From: Naasia sp. SYSU D00057
GTDB lineage: Bacteria > Actinomycetota > Actinomycetes > Actinomycetales > Microbacteriaceae
Direction: 5' to 3'
DNA: 64,000 nucleotides
Assembly: GCF_017916505.1 (NCBI RefSeq)
Contig: NZ_JAFMSZ010000001.1
Span: 930,001 to 994,000 of the forward strand
The notes beneath the pieces were generated by a model, which was not told where the DNA came from, made no database searches, and saw only the letters and a list, made by a program, of their open reading frames with translations. A program made the translations under genes and the position numbers. Of the stretch, positions 1 through 9,597 are shown piece by piece; position 1 is the first letter of the stretch; each line of letters starts with the position of its first letter.

Positions 1-100
1 CCTCGGTGCAGGCGGCGGCCGCGGCTTCCGCATCGCCCGCGTTGACCGCGACGTGCCAGACGACGATGACCGAATCCAGGGTGGAGGTGACGAGTGCCAT
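1..100 (-). CDS. partial NTF2/SnoaL-like protein, N-terminus only
   Basis: From an ATG at 98-100, read leftwards, 33 codons stay open to the window edge. The product starts MALVTSTLDSVIVVWHVAVN and continues AGDAEAAAAACTE. The pattern of a helix followed by VNAGDxEA and a C-T-E is typical of the first helix of NTF2-like/SnoaL proteins, small barrel proteins that include isomerases, hydrolases and many uncharacterised members. No good Shine-Dalgarno is visible before the ATG. Only the first third of a usual 110-130 residue protein is present, so the family call is tentative and no substrate can be given. Confidence 0.42.
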   Translation of the reverse strand, partial: MALVTSTLDSVIVVWHVAVNAGDAEAAAAACTE

Positions 101-204
101 TCGCTAAGACTGCCCGACCGGTCGAGGGCACGCCAACAGCGGCACCGAGTGTTCACCATGAGCGATCGGGGTAGCGGACGGCCCGGCGGCTGTGCGACGA
201 CCGG

Positions 205-210
205 CAGAAT
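205..210 (+). promoter_or_regulatory. -10 element, leaderless TRIC channel gene
   Basis: CAGAAT ends 6 nt before the GTG at 217, so transcription would begin at or next to the start codon. First base deviates from TAnnnT. No convincing -35 hexamer. Upstream 101-204 shows nothing else. Confidence 0.4.
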
Positions 211-216
211 TGAGGG

Positions 217-864
217 GTGCCCGCGCCGTTCTCGATCCCCCTCTGGGCGGATCTGGCGGCGGTCGCGATCGGCAGCCTGCAGGGCGCGATGTTCGCCGCC
301 GGGTTCCGGGATCGGCGGCTCGACCTGCTCGGCGTCGCGATCATCGGCTTCGCCACCGGGCTCGGGGGCGGACTGCTCCGCGACGTCGTCCTCGTCACCA
401 CGCCGGTGGCGCTCGGCACCAACTGGTACCTGCCGACGGCGGTCGCGGCGGCGCTCCTCGGGATGCTCCTGCAGCAGCTGTTCTCGCGGCTCGCGGTGCC
501 CATCGCGATCCTCGACGCCCTGACCATCGGCCTGTTCGGCGCGATCGGCACGTCGAAGGCGCTGGCGTTCGGCCTGCCGGAGGTGCCGGCCGTGTTCGTC
601 GGCGTGCTGGCCGCGGTCGGCGGCTCCGTGATGCGCGACCTGCTGCTCAACCTGCCGATCGCGCTCATGCACGTCGGCTCGCTCTATGCGGTCGCCGCGG
701 GCGTCGGCACGGCCCTGCTCGTCGCCGCGCTGCTGCTGGGCGCGCCGATCGAGGCAGCCGCCACCGTCTGCGTGATCACGACGACGGTGATCCGCCTCCT
801 GGCGGTCCGCTTCGGCTGGTCGCTGCCCGAGCAGCGCCCCTTCCGCCGCCGCCCCATCTCCTAG
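217..864 (+). CDS. TRIC-type cation channel family membrane protein (UPF0126)
   Basis: 215-residue protein, almost entirely hydrophobic, with about seven membrane helices. It contains the internal duplication typical of the UPF0126/TRIC family: the glycine-rich GLGGGLLRDVVL segment near residue 50 is echoed by AVGGSVMRDLLL near residue 130. Characterised prokaryotic TRIC homologues form trimeric monovalent-cation channels in the plasma membrane; the physiological role in this organism is not shown by the sequence. The GTG at 217 is chosen because it follows a -10-like hexamer at leaderless spacing and gives a helix beginning at once. It ends convergently with leuA, with an inverted repeat between them. 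Confidence 0.85.
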   Translation: MPAPFSIPLWADLAAVAIGSLQGAMFAAGFRDRRLDLLGVAIIGFATGLGGGLLRDVVLVTTPVALGTNWYLPTAVAAALLGMLLQQLFSRLAVPIAILDALTIGLFGAIGTSKALAFGLPEVPAVFVGVLAAVGGSVMRDLLLNLPIALMHVGSLYAVAAGVGTALLVAALLLGAPIEAAATVCVITTTVIRLLAVRFGWSLPEQRPFRRRPIS

Positions 865-878
865 CCGACCGCCCTCGG

Positions 879-951
879 CTCGCCGCGGCAGAAACGCCCT
901 CGCCGCGGGTGGAACGACACCCGCGGGGACGACGTTTCACCCGCGGCGAGC
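879..951. repeat. inverted repeat between convergent genes
   Basis: 879-897 (GCTCGCCGCGGCAGAAACG) pairs with 933-951 with only two mismatches, and 898-916 is a near-direct copy of the left arm, so two alternative hairpins share one right arm. It lies between the 3' ends of the TRIC and leuA genes and may act as a terminator or RNA-stabilising structure for both strands. No T-tract follows either arm. Confidence 0.5.
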
Positions 952-970
952 GCGAGATGCAGAAGGAGGG

Positions 971-2761
<1,791 letters not shown>

Positions 2762-2778
2762 TCAGGCGCTCGTGAACT

Positions 2779-2817
2779 CCGCGACGGGGAAGGCCTGGGA
2801 ACTAGGACCCGTCGCGG
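2779..2817 (-). promoter_or_regulatory. leuA leader hairpin
   Basis: On the minus strand CCGCGACGGG (2817-2808) pairs perfectly with CCCGTCGCGG (2788-2779), a 10-bp stem with a 19-nt loop. The 5' arm overlaps the last sense codons of the leader peptide. No T-run follows the 3' arm, so it does not look like a classic intrinsic terminator; a role in translational attenuation of leuA is inferred. Confidence 0.6.
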
Positions 2818-2849
2818 CGGCTAAGAAGGAGCGCGCCGTGAGGAAGCAC
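2802..2849 (-). CDS. leuL: leucine leader peptide upstream of leuA
   Basis: A 15-codon ORF reading VLPHGALLLSRRDGS ends 67 nt before leuA. Three consecutive leucine codons (CTC CTT CTT) are the hallmark of a leucine attenuator. A TACCCT hexamer at 2856-2861 sits 6 nt before its GTG, so the transcript probably starts on the leader codon itself. The first two Leu codons, CTCCTT (2831-2826), are the exact complement of the leuA Shine-Dalgarno AAGGAG (2748-2743). Attenuation upstream of leuA by leucine leader peptides has been predicted in Actinobacteria; the detailed mechanism here is inference. Confidence 0.65.
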   Translation of the reverse strand: MLPHGALLLSRRDGS

Positions 2850-2855
2850 GCGGTC

Positions 2856-2861
2856 AGGGTA
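2856..2861 (-). promoter_or_regulatory. -10 element of leuL-leuA
   Basis: TACCCT on the minus strand, 6 nt before the leader GTG at 2849, placing +1 on the start codon. No clear -35. Confidence 0.5.
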
Positions 2862-2967
2862 GCACGGGCCCTCCCCCGGCTCCCAGGCGGCGCCCCTCTC
2901 CCGGCGCCCGGGGGCGCTGCTGGGGCGTCCCTCGAACCGGGAGATTCGCAGCGGGGCCGGTGAGCGC

Positions 2968-2973
2968 TAGAAA
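2968..2973 (+). promoter_or_regulatory. -10-like element of the LacI gene
   Basis: TAGAAA ends 6 nt before the GTG at 2980. It is imperfect (last base A) but at the same leaderless spacing seen at other genes here. Confidence 0.35.
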
Positions 2974-2979
2974 TGAGCC

Positions 2980-3972
2980 GTGAAGGCGCCGACCATCTAC
3001 GACGTCGCGCGCAGGGCGGGCGTCTCGCACCAGACGGTGAGCCGGTACCTCCACGGCTTCGCGGGCATCCGGCCGGAGACCCGCGAGCGCGTGCAGAGCG
3101 CCCTCGACGAGCTGGAGTACCGGCCGAACTCCGCTGCCCGGCTGCTGCGGTCGCGGCGCGTGAACCGCATCGGCGTGCTGGCGCACCGGCTCGACCACGC
3201 CGGCCCGTCGCGCATCATCGCCGGAGCCACAGCGGCGGCACGGCGACTCGGGTTCGTGCTCGACATCGCGGCGGTGTCCGGCGACGACCCCGAGGCCGTC
3301 GACGAGGCGCTCGCGATCCTCCTCGAACACCAGGTGGCGGGCGTCATCGCCACCGCGCAGACGGAAGCGGTCATCGCCTCCCTCTCCTCCCGCGCGCTCG
3401 CCCTCCCCCTGCTCATCGACAACCGGATGGTCGGCGCCGGCGACACCGTCTCGGTCAACGAGCGGGCGGGGCGGCTTGCGGCCCGCCATCTCCTCGGCCT
3501 CGGCCACCGCCGGGTCGGCTACCTCAGCGGCCCGGCCTCCTGGATGGCGAGTCAGGACCGCCGCGACGGCTTCGCCCGCGAGATCGCCGAGGGCGGCGGA
3601 GAGGTCACCTGGATCCGGGAGGGCGACTGGTCGGCGGCGTCCGGGAGCGCCGCCTGGGCCGGGCTCGGCAGCGGCGAGCGCAGCGTCTCCGCGATCGCCA
3701 CGGCGAACGACAGCATGGCGATCGGGCTGATCTCGGCACTGGAGGAGGCGGGCCGCCGCGTGCCGGACGACATGAGCGTGATCGGCACCGATGACATGCC
3801 GGAGGCGCGGTATCTTCTCCCCTCGCTCTCGACGGTGGCCATCGACTTCGAGGGCGAGGGCACCTTCATCGTGGAGGCTCTCGCGGGCCGGATCGGCGGG
3901 GCCGCCACGGGGGCTCCGCCGGCCCTCGCCCTGCCCGAGCTGCGCGCGCGCCGGTCCACCGCGGGCGTCTGA
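2980..3972 (+). CDS. LacI-family transcriptional regulator
   Basis: 330 residues. The first 50 form the LacI helix-turn-helix with hinge (TIYDVARRAGVSHQTVSRYL, then RPNSAARLLRSRR). The rest is a periplasmic-binding-protein-like effector domain ending in a typical GTDDMPEARYL region. It stands 94 bp upstream of, and in the same direction as, a glycosidase/ABC sugar import operon whose promoter carries a near-perfect palindrome at 4029-4052, so it is the likely repressor, released by a galactoside or other sugar. The effector cannot be read from the sequence. The GTG start gives the standard short lead into the HTH. Confidence 0.93.
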   Translation: MKAPTIYDVARRAGVSHQTVSRYLHGFAGIRPETRERVQSALDELEYRPNSAARLLRSRRVNRIGVLAHRLDHAGPSRIIAGATAAARRLGFVLDIAAVSGDDPEAVDEALAILLEHQVAGVIATAQTEAVIASLSSRALALPLLIDNRMVGAGDTVSVNERAGRLAARHLLGLGHRRVGYLSGPASWMASQDRRDGFAREIAEGGGEVTWIREGDWSAASGSAAWAGLGSGERSVSAIATANDSMAIGLISALEEAGRRVPDDMSVIGTDDMPEARYLLPSLSTVAIDFEGEGTFIVEALAGRIGGAATGAPPALALPELRARRSTAGV

Positions 3973-3991
3973 CCCCTCGCCGCTCCGGCCA

Positions 3992-4021
3992 TTGCGCTCG
4001 GCGCGGAACCGCCGTTAGTCT
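3992..4021 (+). promoter_or_regulatory. promoter of the GH42/ABC operon
   Basis: TTGCGC at 3992-3997 and TAGTCT at 4016-4021 are 18 bp apart, a good housekeeping sigma-type pair. The predicted +1 near 4028 abuts the operator that begins at 4029. Confidence 0.6.
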
Positions 4022-4028
4022 CCGACGG

Positions 4029-4052
4029 CGGGATGTTTTCGACAACATCCCG
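4029..4052. promoter_or_regulatory. LacI-type operator
   Basis: Half-sites CGGGATGTTTTC (4029-4040) and GACAACATCCCG (4041-4052) are inverted copies with a single mismatched pair and a central CG, the layout bound by LacI-family dimers. It covers +1 of the operon promoter, so binding should block transcription. I found no second copy in front of the regulator gene or the second GH42 gene. Confidence 0.75.
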
Positions 4053-4066
4053 GGGGAAGCGAGTCG

Positions 4067-6208
4067 ATGGTGACGGGCAATCCGGGGTTCTCGGGCATCC
4101 TCTTCGGCGCCGCGTACTACGCGGAGTATCAGCCGGAGGGCACTCTCGACCGCGACCTCGACCTCATGCGGGACGCCGGCTTCTCCGTGATCCGAGTCGG
4201 CGAGTCGGTCTGGTCCACCTGGGAGCCCCGGAACGGCGAGTTCCACCTCGACTGGCTGCAGCCGGTGCTCGACGGAGCGCACGCCCGCGGCATCTCGGTC
4301 ATCCTCGGCACCCCGACCTACGCCGTGCCGCCGTGGCTGCAGCGCCTCCATCCGGAGATCGCGGTGCGCAAGGCCGACGGCTCCGTGCTCCAGTGGGGTG
4401 CGCGCCAGGAGATGGACCAGAGCCACCCCGCCTACCGGTTCTACGCCGAGCGGGTCGCCCGCAAGGTGGTGGCCCGCTACGCCGACCATCCCGCGGTCAT
4501 CGGCTTCCAGGTCGACAACGAGCCCGGCAACACCCTTCCGGACAACGAGCCGACGTTCCGTCGGTTCGTCGAGTGGCTCCGCGACCGCTACGGCACGGTC
4601 GAGCGGCTCAACGAGGAGTGGGGCCTCGTGTACTGGTCCCACCGCCTCTCCGACTGGTCCGAGCTGTGGCGGCCGGGCGGCAACGCGCAGCCGCAGTACC
4701 AGCTCGAGTGGCGGCGGTTCCAGAGCACCCTGCCGACGGAGCTGATGTCCTGGCAGGCGGCGATCGTGCGCGAATACGCCCGCCCCGACCAGTTCGTGAC
4801 CACCTGCATCTCCTACTCCCGGCCGCAGATCGACGACGAGGACCTGGTGCGGCCGCTCGACGTGGTGGCCGGCAACCCGTACTACAAGATGCAGGACGGC
4901 CTGACCGCCGACGCCGAGGTGCCGCGCGAGCAGCCCTGGTGGCACACCGGGGTGTGGGCGCTGTTCCAGTGGGGCGACCGGGCCTGGTCGTCCGCGCAGT
5001 CGCAGTTCCTCGTGACCGAGACGAACGCGCAGTCGATCGGCGGCGCCTGGCAGAATCATCCGCCCTACCCGGGCCAGCTGCGCCAGGCCGCGTTCGCGCT
5101 CCTCGCCCGCGGCGCCCGCATGGTCGAGTACTGGCACTGGCACACCCTGCACTTCGGCACCGAGACCTACTGGGGCGGGGTCCTCCCCCACAGCCAGCGG
5201 CCCGGCCGCATCTACCGGGAGGCCGCCGAGCTCGGCGGCGCCCTGTCCGCGATCGGCGACGCGCTCGACGACTACGAGCCGGATGCCGACGTGCTCCTGC
5301 TCTACTCCGCCGACACGAAGTGGTCGTTCGAGTTCTACCCGCCGCTCGCGACGCCGGGCGGAGACCCTGATCCGCACGCCTACCTGAAGATCCTCGACGC
5401 CTACTACCGGGGCCTCTTCGAGGCGGGGGCTCAGGTGCGCGTCCAGCACGTGCGGCAGTTCCTCGACGCGGATCCGGCGGAGCTCGCCCGGCGCTTCCCT
5501 GTGCTCGTCGCCCCGGCCCTGTACGTCGTCGAGGACGCGGTCCTCGACGCCCTCCGCGCCTACGCGGAGGCGGGCGGTCACCTCGTCGTGGGCATCCGCA
5601 CGGGATACGGCGACCAGCTCGCGCGAGCGCGACTCGCGGTAGCGCCCGACCGGCTCGCCGAGGCCGCCGGCGTCACCTACGACGAGTACAGCAACCTGTC
5701 GGAGCCGCTGGTCGTGCACTCCGCCGCCGAGAGCGGAGTGGAGCTCGAGGTGGGGGCCGCGGGGACGGACTGGGTCGACGTGCTCCAGGTCGACGGCGCC
5801 GACGTGCTCGTGGAGTACGGCCCGACCGAGCTCGGCGCCCGTGCCGCGCTGACGACGAAGGCGGCCGGAGCCGGCCGCGTCAGCTACCTCGGAACCGTCC
5901 CCAATGCCGCGTTCGGCCGCAGCCTCGGCCGCTGGCTGGTGCCGCGGACGGCCGCGGCGGAGTGGTCCGCGCCGTCGACCGTCACGATCGCCACGGGGCG
6001 CGGCTCCCGCGGCCCCGTGGCGTTCGTCGCGAACTGGTCGCCCGACCCCGCCACCGTCGTCCCGCCACGCGCGGTCGTGGATCTCGTCACCGGCGCCCGG
6101 CACGACGGCGGCGCCCCCATGCTCCTCGAACCGCGGGCGTCGCTCGTGCTCGGGGTACCGGAGGACCCGACCGAGTCCTCCGTCCCTTCCACCGAAGGAT
6201 CACGATGA
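4067..6208 (+). CDS. GH42-type beta-galactosidase, metal-site-lacking subtype
   Basis: 713 residues. The N-terminal TIM barrel begins YYAEYQPEGTLDRDLDLMRDAG. The acid/base Glu lies in QVDNEPGN (about E152) and the nucleophile Glu in FLVTETNAQ (about E318), as in clan GH-A family 42. A trimerisation-like flavodoxin-fold domain and a small beta domain follow. There is no signal peptide, so it should act on imported oligosaccharides in the cytoplasm. Unlike the second GH42 enzyme downstream, it lacks the cysteine cluster that binds zinc in many family members, so substrate preference may differ. ATG 4067 follows GGGGGAAG. Its TGA overlaps the binding-protein ATG. Confidence 0.88.
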   Translation: MVTGNPGFSGILFGAAYYAEYQPEGTLDRDLDLMRDAGFSVIRVGESVWSTWEPRNGEFHLDWLQPVLDGAHARGISVILGTPTYAVPPWLQRLHPEIAVRKADGSVLQWGARQEMDQSHPAYRFYAERVARKVVARYADHPAVIGFQVDNEPGNTLPDNEPTFRRFVEWLRDRYGTVERLNEEWGLVYWSHRLSDWSELWRPGGNAQPQYQLEWRRFQSTLPTELMSWQAAIVREYARPDQFVTTCISYSRPQIDDEDLVRPLDVVAGNPYYKMQDGLTADAEVPREQPWWHTGVWALFQWGDRAWSSAQSQFLVTETNAQSIGGAWQNHPPYPGQLRQAAFALLARGARMVEYWHWHTLHFGTETYWGGVLPHSQRPGRIYREAAELGGALSAIGDALDDYEPDADVLLLYSADTKWSFEFYPPLATPGGDPDPHAYLKILDAYYRGLFEAGAQVRVQHVRQFLDADPAELARRFPVLVAPALYVVEDAVLDALRAYAEAGGHLVVGIRTGYGDQLARARLAVAPDRLAEAAGVTYDEYSNLSEPLVVHSAAESGVELEVGAAGTDWVDVLQVDGADVLVEYGPTELGARAALTTKAAGAGRVSYLGTVPNAAFGRSLGRWLVPRTAAAEWSAPSTVTIATGRGSRGPVAFVANWSPDPATVVPPRAVVDLVTGARHDGGAPMLLEPRASLVLGVPEDPTESSVPSTEGSR

Positions 6209-7557
6209 AAATCACACGCACAGCAACGAAGCTGGGCGCGCTCGCCGTCGTGGCGGCGTTCGCGCTCGCGGGATGCTCGGGACCGAGCGCCGACGGAGGC
6301 GGCGGCGAGACCGGGCCGGTGTCGCAGGACGAGATCGACGAGGCACTCGACACCCCGACCGAGCTCACCTTCTGGACCTGGGTGCCGGACATCCAGAACG
6401 AGGTCGACCTCTTCGAGGAGAAGTACCCGAACATCAAGGTCACGGTCGAGAACGTCGGCCAGGGGCTGCCGCACTACCAGAAGCTCCGCAGCGCCATCGA
6501 GGCAGGCGAGGGAGCTCCCGACGTCGCCCAGATCGAGTACCAGTACATCGCGTCGTTCGTCCTCAACAACTCGCTGCTCGACCTGCGCCCCTACGGCGCG
6601 GACGAGCTCGCCGGCGACTACGTCGACTGGGCCTGGAAGCAGGTCGCGCCCGACGAGGCGGTCTGGGGCATTCCCCAGGACGTCGGGCCGATGGGCAACC
6701 TCTACCGCGAGGACATCCTCAGCCAGGCCGGCATCACGGAGCCGCCCGGCACCTGGGAGGAGTACGCGGCCGCCGCGCAGTCGGTGAAGGACGCGACCGG
6801 GTCGTACATCTCGAACGTCGGCGCCACGCAGGCGGGGCAGATGATCGGCTTCTTCTGGCAGGCCGGCGCGAAGCCCTTCGCGTACGACGGCAAGGAGACG
6901 GTCGGCATCAACGTGAACAGCGACGAGGCCAAGGCCGTCGCCGACTACTGGACCGACCTGATCTCGCGCGACCTGATCTCCACGGACGTCGACTTCAACG
7001 ACCAGTGGTACCAGGGGCTCGCGAACGGCAAGTACGCCGGCTGGCTCACGGCCGCCTGGGGTCCCGTCTTCCTGCAGGGCACGGCGGAGGGCACCTCCGG
7101 CCTCTGGCGGGCGGCTCCCCTGCCGCAGTGGGAGGAGGGCGAGAACGTCTCCGGCAACTGGGGCGGGTCCTCGGACGCCGTCCTCGCGTCGAGCGAGAAC
7201 CCGATCGCCGCGGCCGAGCTCGCGAAGTTCATCAACCACGACGAGGAGTCGGCGCTGATGCTCGCGACGGAGCAGTTCCTCTACCCGCCGCAGCAGTCGG
7301 TGCTGGACGACCCCGCGTTCCTCGAGCAGGAGTCGGAGTTCTACGGCGGACAGCAGGTGAACAAGCTGTTCGCGGAGATCTCGGAGACCGTCGACACCGA
7401 CTTCCAGTGGCTGCCGTTCATGGACTACGTGTACTCCAGCTACGAGGAGACGATGGGCTCCGTCATCGCCGACAAGGGCGACATCTCCGCCGCCCTCGAC
7501 ACCTGGCAGGACCAGCTCGTCAGCTACGCCGAGGATCAGGGCTTCACGGTCGAGTGA
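6205..7557 (+). CDS. ABC sugar transporter substrate-binding lipoprotein
   Basis: 450 residues. A signal peptide with lipobox LAGC (Cys about residue 24) anchors it to the outer face of the membrane. The mature part is a family-1 solute-binding protein (ELTFWTWVPDIQNEVDLFEE start; many aromatic residues for sugar stacking). Position next to MalF/MalG-type permeases and two galactosidases suggests an oligosaccharide ligand such as a galactoside. The ATG at 6205 overlaps the preceding stop (ATGA), giving translational coupling. No ATPase gene is in the operon, so a shared MsiK-type ATPase is expected elsewhere. Confidence 0.93.
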   Translation: MKITRTATKLGALAVVAAFALAGCSGPSADGGGGETGPVSQDEIDEALDTPTELTFWTWVPDIQNEVDLFEEKYPNIKVTVENVGQGLPHYQKLRSAIEAGEGAPDVAQIEYQYIASFVLNNSLLDLRPYGADELAGDYVDWAWKQVAPDEAVWGIPQDVGPMGNLYREDILSQAGITEPPGTWEEYAAAAQSVKDATGSYISNVGATQAGQMIGFFWQAGAKPFAYDGKETVGINVNSDEAKAVADYWTDLISRDLISTDVDFNDQWYQGLANGKYAGWLTAAWGPVFLQGTAEGTSGLWRAAPLPQWEEGENVSGNWGGSSDAVLASSENPIAAAELAKFINHDEESALMLATEQFLYPPQQSVLDDPAFLEQESEFYGGQQVNKLFAEISETVDTDFQWLPFMDYVYSSYEETMGSVIADKGDISAALDTWQDQLVSYAEDQGFTVE

Positions 7558-7562
7558 CGCCC

Positions 7563-7590
7563 GGGGTGCCCGCCGCCCGGCGGGCACCCC
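7563..7590 (+). other. intercistronic hairpin after the binding-protein gene
   Basis: GGGGTGCCCGCC and GGCGGGCACCCC form a perfect 12-bp stem with a 4-nt loop 5 nt after the binding-protein stop. There is no T-tract. In sugar ABC operons such hairpins often protect the upstream message and raise binding protein over permease; that role is inferred. Confidence 0.6.
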
Positions 7591-7679
7591 ACCTTCCCCG
7601 TCCGCATCCGGCCCGTCGCGTCCGCCCTTCCAGGCGTGCGCCGACCCGTCACCCTCCGTCCGCGAAGTCAGGAACCGCT

Positions 7680-8636
7680 GTGACCTCTGCACCCGCGCTC
7701 ACCGCCGAGCGCGCCACAGTCCCTCCCCCGAAGCACCACACGAGCACGGCGCGCCGCCGCCAGAACCGTGCGGCCTACCTGTTCATCCTCCCGTTCTTCG
7801 TCGTGTTCATCGCGATGCTCGTCGTGCCGCTCGCCTACTCCGGGTACCTGAGCCTCTTCGAGAGCCGGCTCATCGGCGGCCAGGTCTTCGCCGGCCTCGC
7901 CAACTACGCCCGGGCCCTCACCGACCCGGCCTTCCTCGGCAGCCTCGGCCGCGCGGGCCTCTTCTTCGTGATCCAGGTGCCGATCATGCTCGGCCTCTCG
8001 CTGCTCTTCGCCCTCGCGCTCGACAGCAACCGCGCCCGCGGATCGAAGGCGATCCGGCTGCTCATCTTCATGCCGTACGCGGTGCCGGCGGTCGTCGCGA
8101 CCCTGATGTGGGGCTACCTCTACGGCCCGGACTTCGGCCCGATCGCCCAGGTGGTCCGAGCGCTGGGCGGGGCGACCCCCGAGTTCCTCACGCGGGAGTC
8201 GATCCTCGGCGCGATGATGAACATCGTCACGTGGGAGTTCGTCGGCTACAACATGATCATCATGTACGCCGCCCTGCGGTCGATCCCCGCTGAGCTGTAC
8301 GAGGCGGCGGAGATCGACGGCGCCGGCCAGTTCCGCGTGGCGTGGAGCGTGAAGATCCCGTCCATCCGGCCGGCGATCCTGCTGACCGTGATCTTCTCGA
8401 TCATCGGCACGTTCCAGCTCTTCGCCGAGCCGAGCCTGCTGAACACCATCGCGGGCGACGCCGTGTCGAACTCGATCCTGCCCAACTACTACGCGTACAA
8501 CGTCGCGTTCCTCAACCAGGAGCTGAACTACGCGGCCGCGCTCGCCTTCCTCCTCGGGATCGTGATCGCCGTGACCTCGTACGTCGTGCAGCTCAGCACC
8601 GAGCGCCGCGAGCGGAAGGAGAGGGCCGACTCATGA
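7680..8636 (+). CDS. ABC sugar permease (MalF-like)
   Basis: 318 residues with six membrane helices; the first, AAYLFILPFFVVFIAMLVVP, follows a basic cytoplasmic tail. The ATPase-contact EAA loop is visible as EAAEIDGAGQFRVAWSVKIP about 100 residues from the C-terminus. It pairs with the next gene to form the channel of a carbohydrate importer (CUT1 type). The GTG at 7680 with AGGA upstream is chosen. The frame is open back to a GTG overlapping the binding-protein stop (7554), but that extension is an Arg/Pro-rich stretch running through the hairpin and looks non-coding. Confidence 0.92.
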   Translation: MTSAPALTAERATVPPPKHHTSTARRRQNRAAYLFILPFFVVFIAMLVVPLAYSGYLSLFESRLIGGQVFAGLANYARALTDPAFLGSLGRAGLFFVIQVPIMLGLSLLFALALDSNRARGSKAIRLLIFMPYAVPAVVATLMWGYLYGPDFGPIAQVVRALGGATPEFLTRESILGAMMNIVTWEFVGYNMIIMYAALRSIPAELYEAAEIDGAGQFRVAWSVKIPSIRPAILLTVIFSIIGTFQLFAEPSLLNTIAGDAVSNSILPNYYAYNVAFLNQELNYAAALAFLLGIVIAVTSYVVQLSTERRERKERADS

Positions 8637-9559
8637 CGTCCATCGACGCCCGGGCGGCCGTGCCCGTCGAGGAGGTGGCGGCGCCGGGCCGCCGCCCCCG
8701 TGCCTACGACCCGCAGCGCCGGCGCAGCGTGCTGCTCACCGTGCTGCTGTGGATCTGCGTGCTCTACTTCGTCCTCCCGCTGTGGTGGCTCGTCGTCTCG
8801 ACGACGAAGGACAACTCGGGGCTGTTCTCCACCTTCGGCCTCTGGTTCGGCGGCAACTTCGCGCTGATCGAGAACCTGCAGACGCTGTTCACCCTCCGCG
8901 ACGGGATCTTCCTCCGCTGGATCGCGAACACCATCCTCTACTCGGTCGTCTCCGCCCTCGGCGCGACCGTGCTGTCCGCGATGGCGGGATACGCGTTCGC
9001 GAAGTACGACTTCCCCGGCCGGAAGGCGCTCTTCAGCATCACCCTCGGCGCGATCATGATCCCGCTCACGGCGCTTGCGCTGCCGACCTACCTGCTGTTC
9101 GCGTCCGCGGGCCTCACCGACACCCCGTGGGCGATCATCATCCCGTCGCTCGTCAATCCGTTCGGCGTCTACCTCATGCGCGTGTACGCGACCGACGCCG
9201 TGCCGGACAGCATCATCGAGGCGGCACGCGTGGACGGCGCCGGCGAGAACCGGATCTTCTGGGGCGTCGGGATGCGCCTGCTCGGTCCCGGGCTCGTGAC
9301 CGTGTTCCTGTTCTCGCTGGTCGGCACCTGGAACAACTACTTCCTGCCGCTGATCATGCTCAACACCTCGGATTTGTACCCGCTCACCGTCGGGCTCGCG
9401 CAGATCCAGTCCGCGGCGACGGCGGGCGGCGGATCCCAGGCGCTCTTCTCCACGGTGATCACCGGCTCGTTCGTGTCGATCATCCCGCTGATCGTCGCGT
9501 TCCTGTTCCTCCAGCGCTACTGGCAGAGCGGGCTCGCCACCGGCAGCGTGAAAGGCTGA
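8633..9559 (+). CDS. ABC sugar permease (MalG-like)
   Basis: 308 residues, six membrane helices, EAA loop EAARVDGAGENRIFWGVGM near residue 205. The ATG overlaps the stop of the first permease (ATGA), so both halves of the heterodimeric channel are made together. Typical CUT1 partner length. The N-terminal 30 residues are charged and cytoplasmic. Confidence 0.93.
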   Translation: MTSIDARAAVPVEEVAAPGRRPRAYDPQRRRSVLLTVLLWICVLYFVLPLWWLVVSTTKDNSGLFSTFGLWFGGNFALIENLQTLFTLRDGIFLRWIANTILYSVVSALGATVLSAMAGYAFAKYDFPGRKALFSITLGAIMIPLTALALPTYLLFASAGLTDTPWAIIIPSLVNPFGVYLMRVYATDAVPDSIIEAARVDGAGENRIFWGVGMRLLGPGLVTVFLFSLVGTWNNYFLPLIMLNTSDLYPLTVGLAQIQSAATAGGGSQALFSTVITGSFVSIIPLIVAFLFLQRYWQSGLATGSVKG

Positions 9560-9575
9560 CCGGGACACCCCGGTC
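9558..9575 (+). other. short hairpin before the second GH42 gene
   Basis: GACCGGG/CCCGGTC, 7-bp stem with a 4-nt loop, overlapping the permease stop codon. Too weak to call a terminator; it may separate expression of the last gene. Confidence 0.25.
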
Positions 9576-9597
9576 GATTCGAAGCGGAAGGAAGACC

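Noticed and set aside
2973-3794. ATG 2973 as alternative start upstream of the LacI gene
   Set aside because: It is in a different, Arg/Gly-rich frame; the GTG at 2980 gives the canonical LacI N-terminus.
3866-6103. 745-codon minus-strand frame opposite the first GH42 gene
   Set aside because: Antisense shadow; composition rich in Val, Arg, Gly, Asp without domains.
7554-7679. N-terminal extension of the first sugar permease from a GTG overlapping the binding-protein stop
   Set aside because: The added 42 residues are Arg/Pro-rich and would translate the 12-bp hairpin; GTG 7680 with AGGA fits better.
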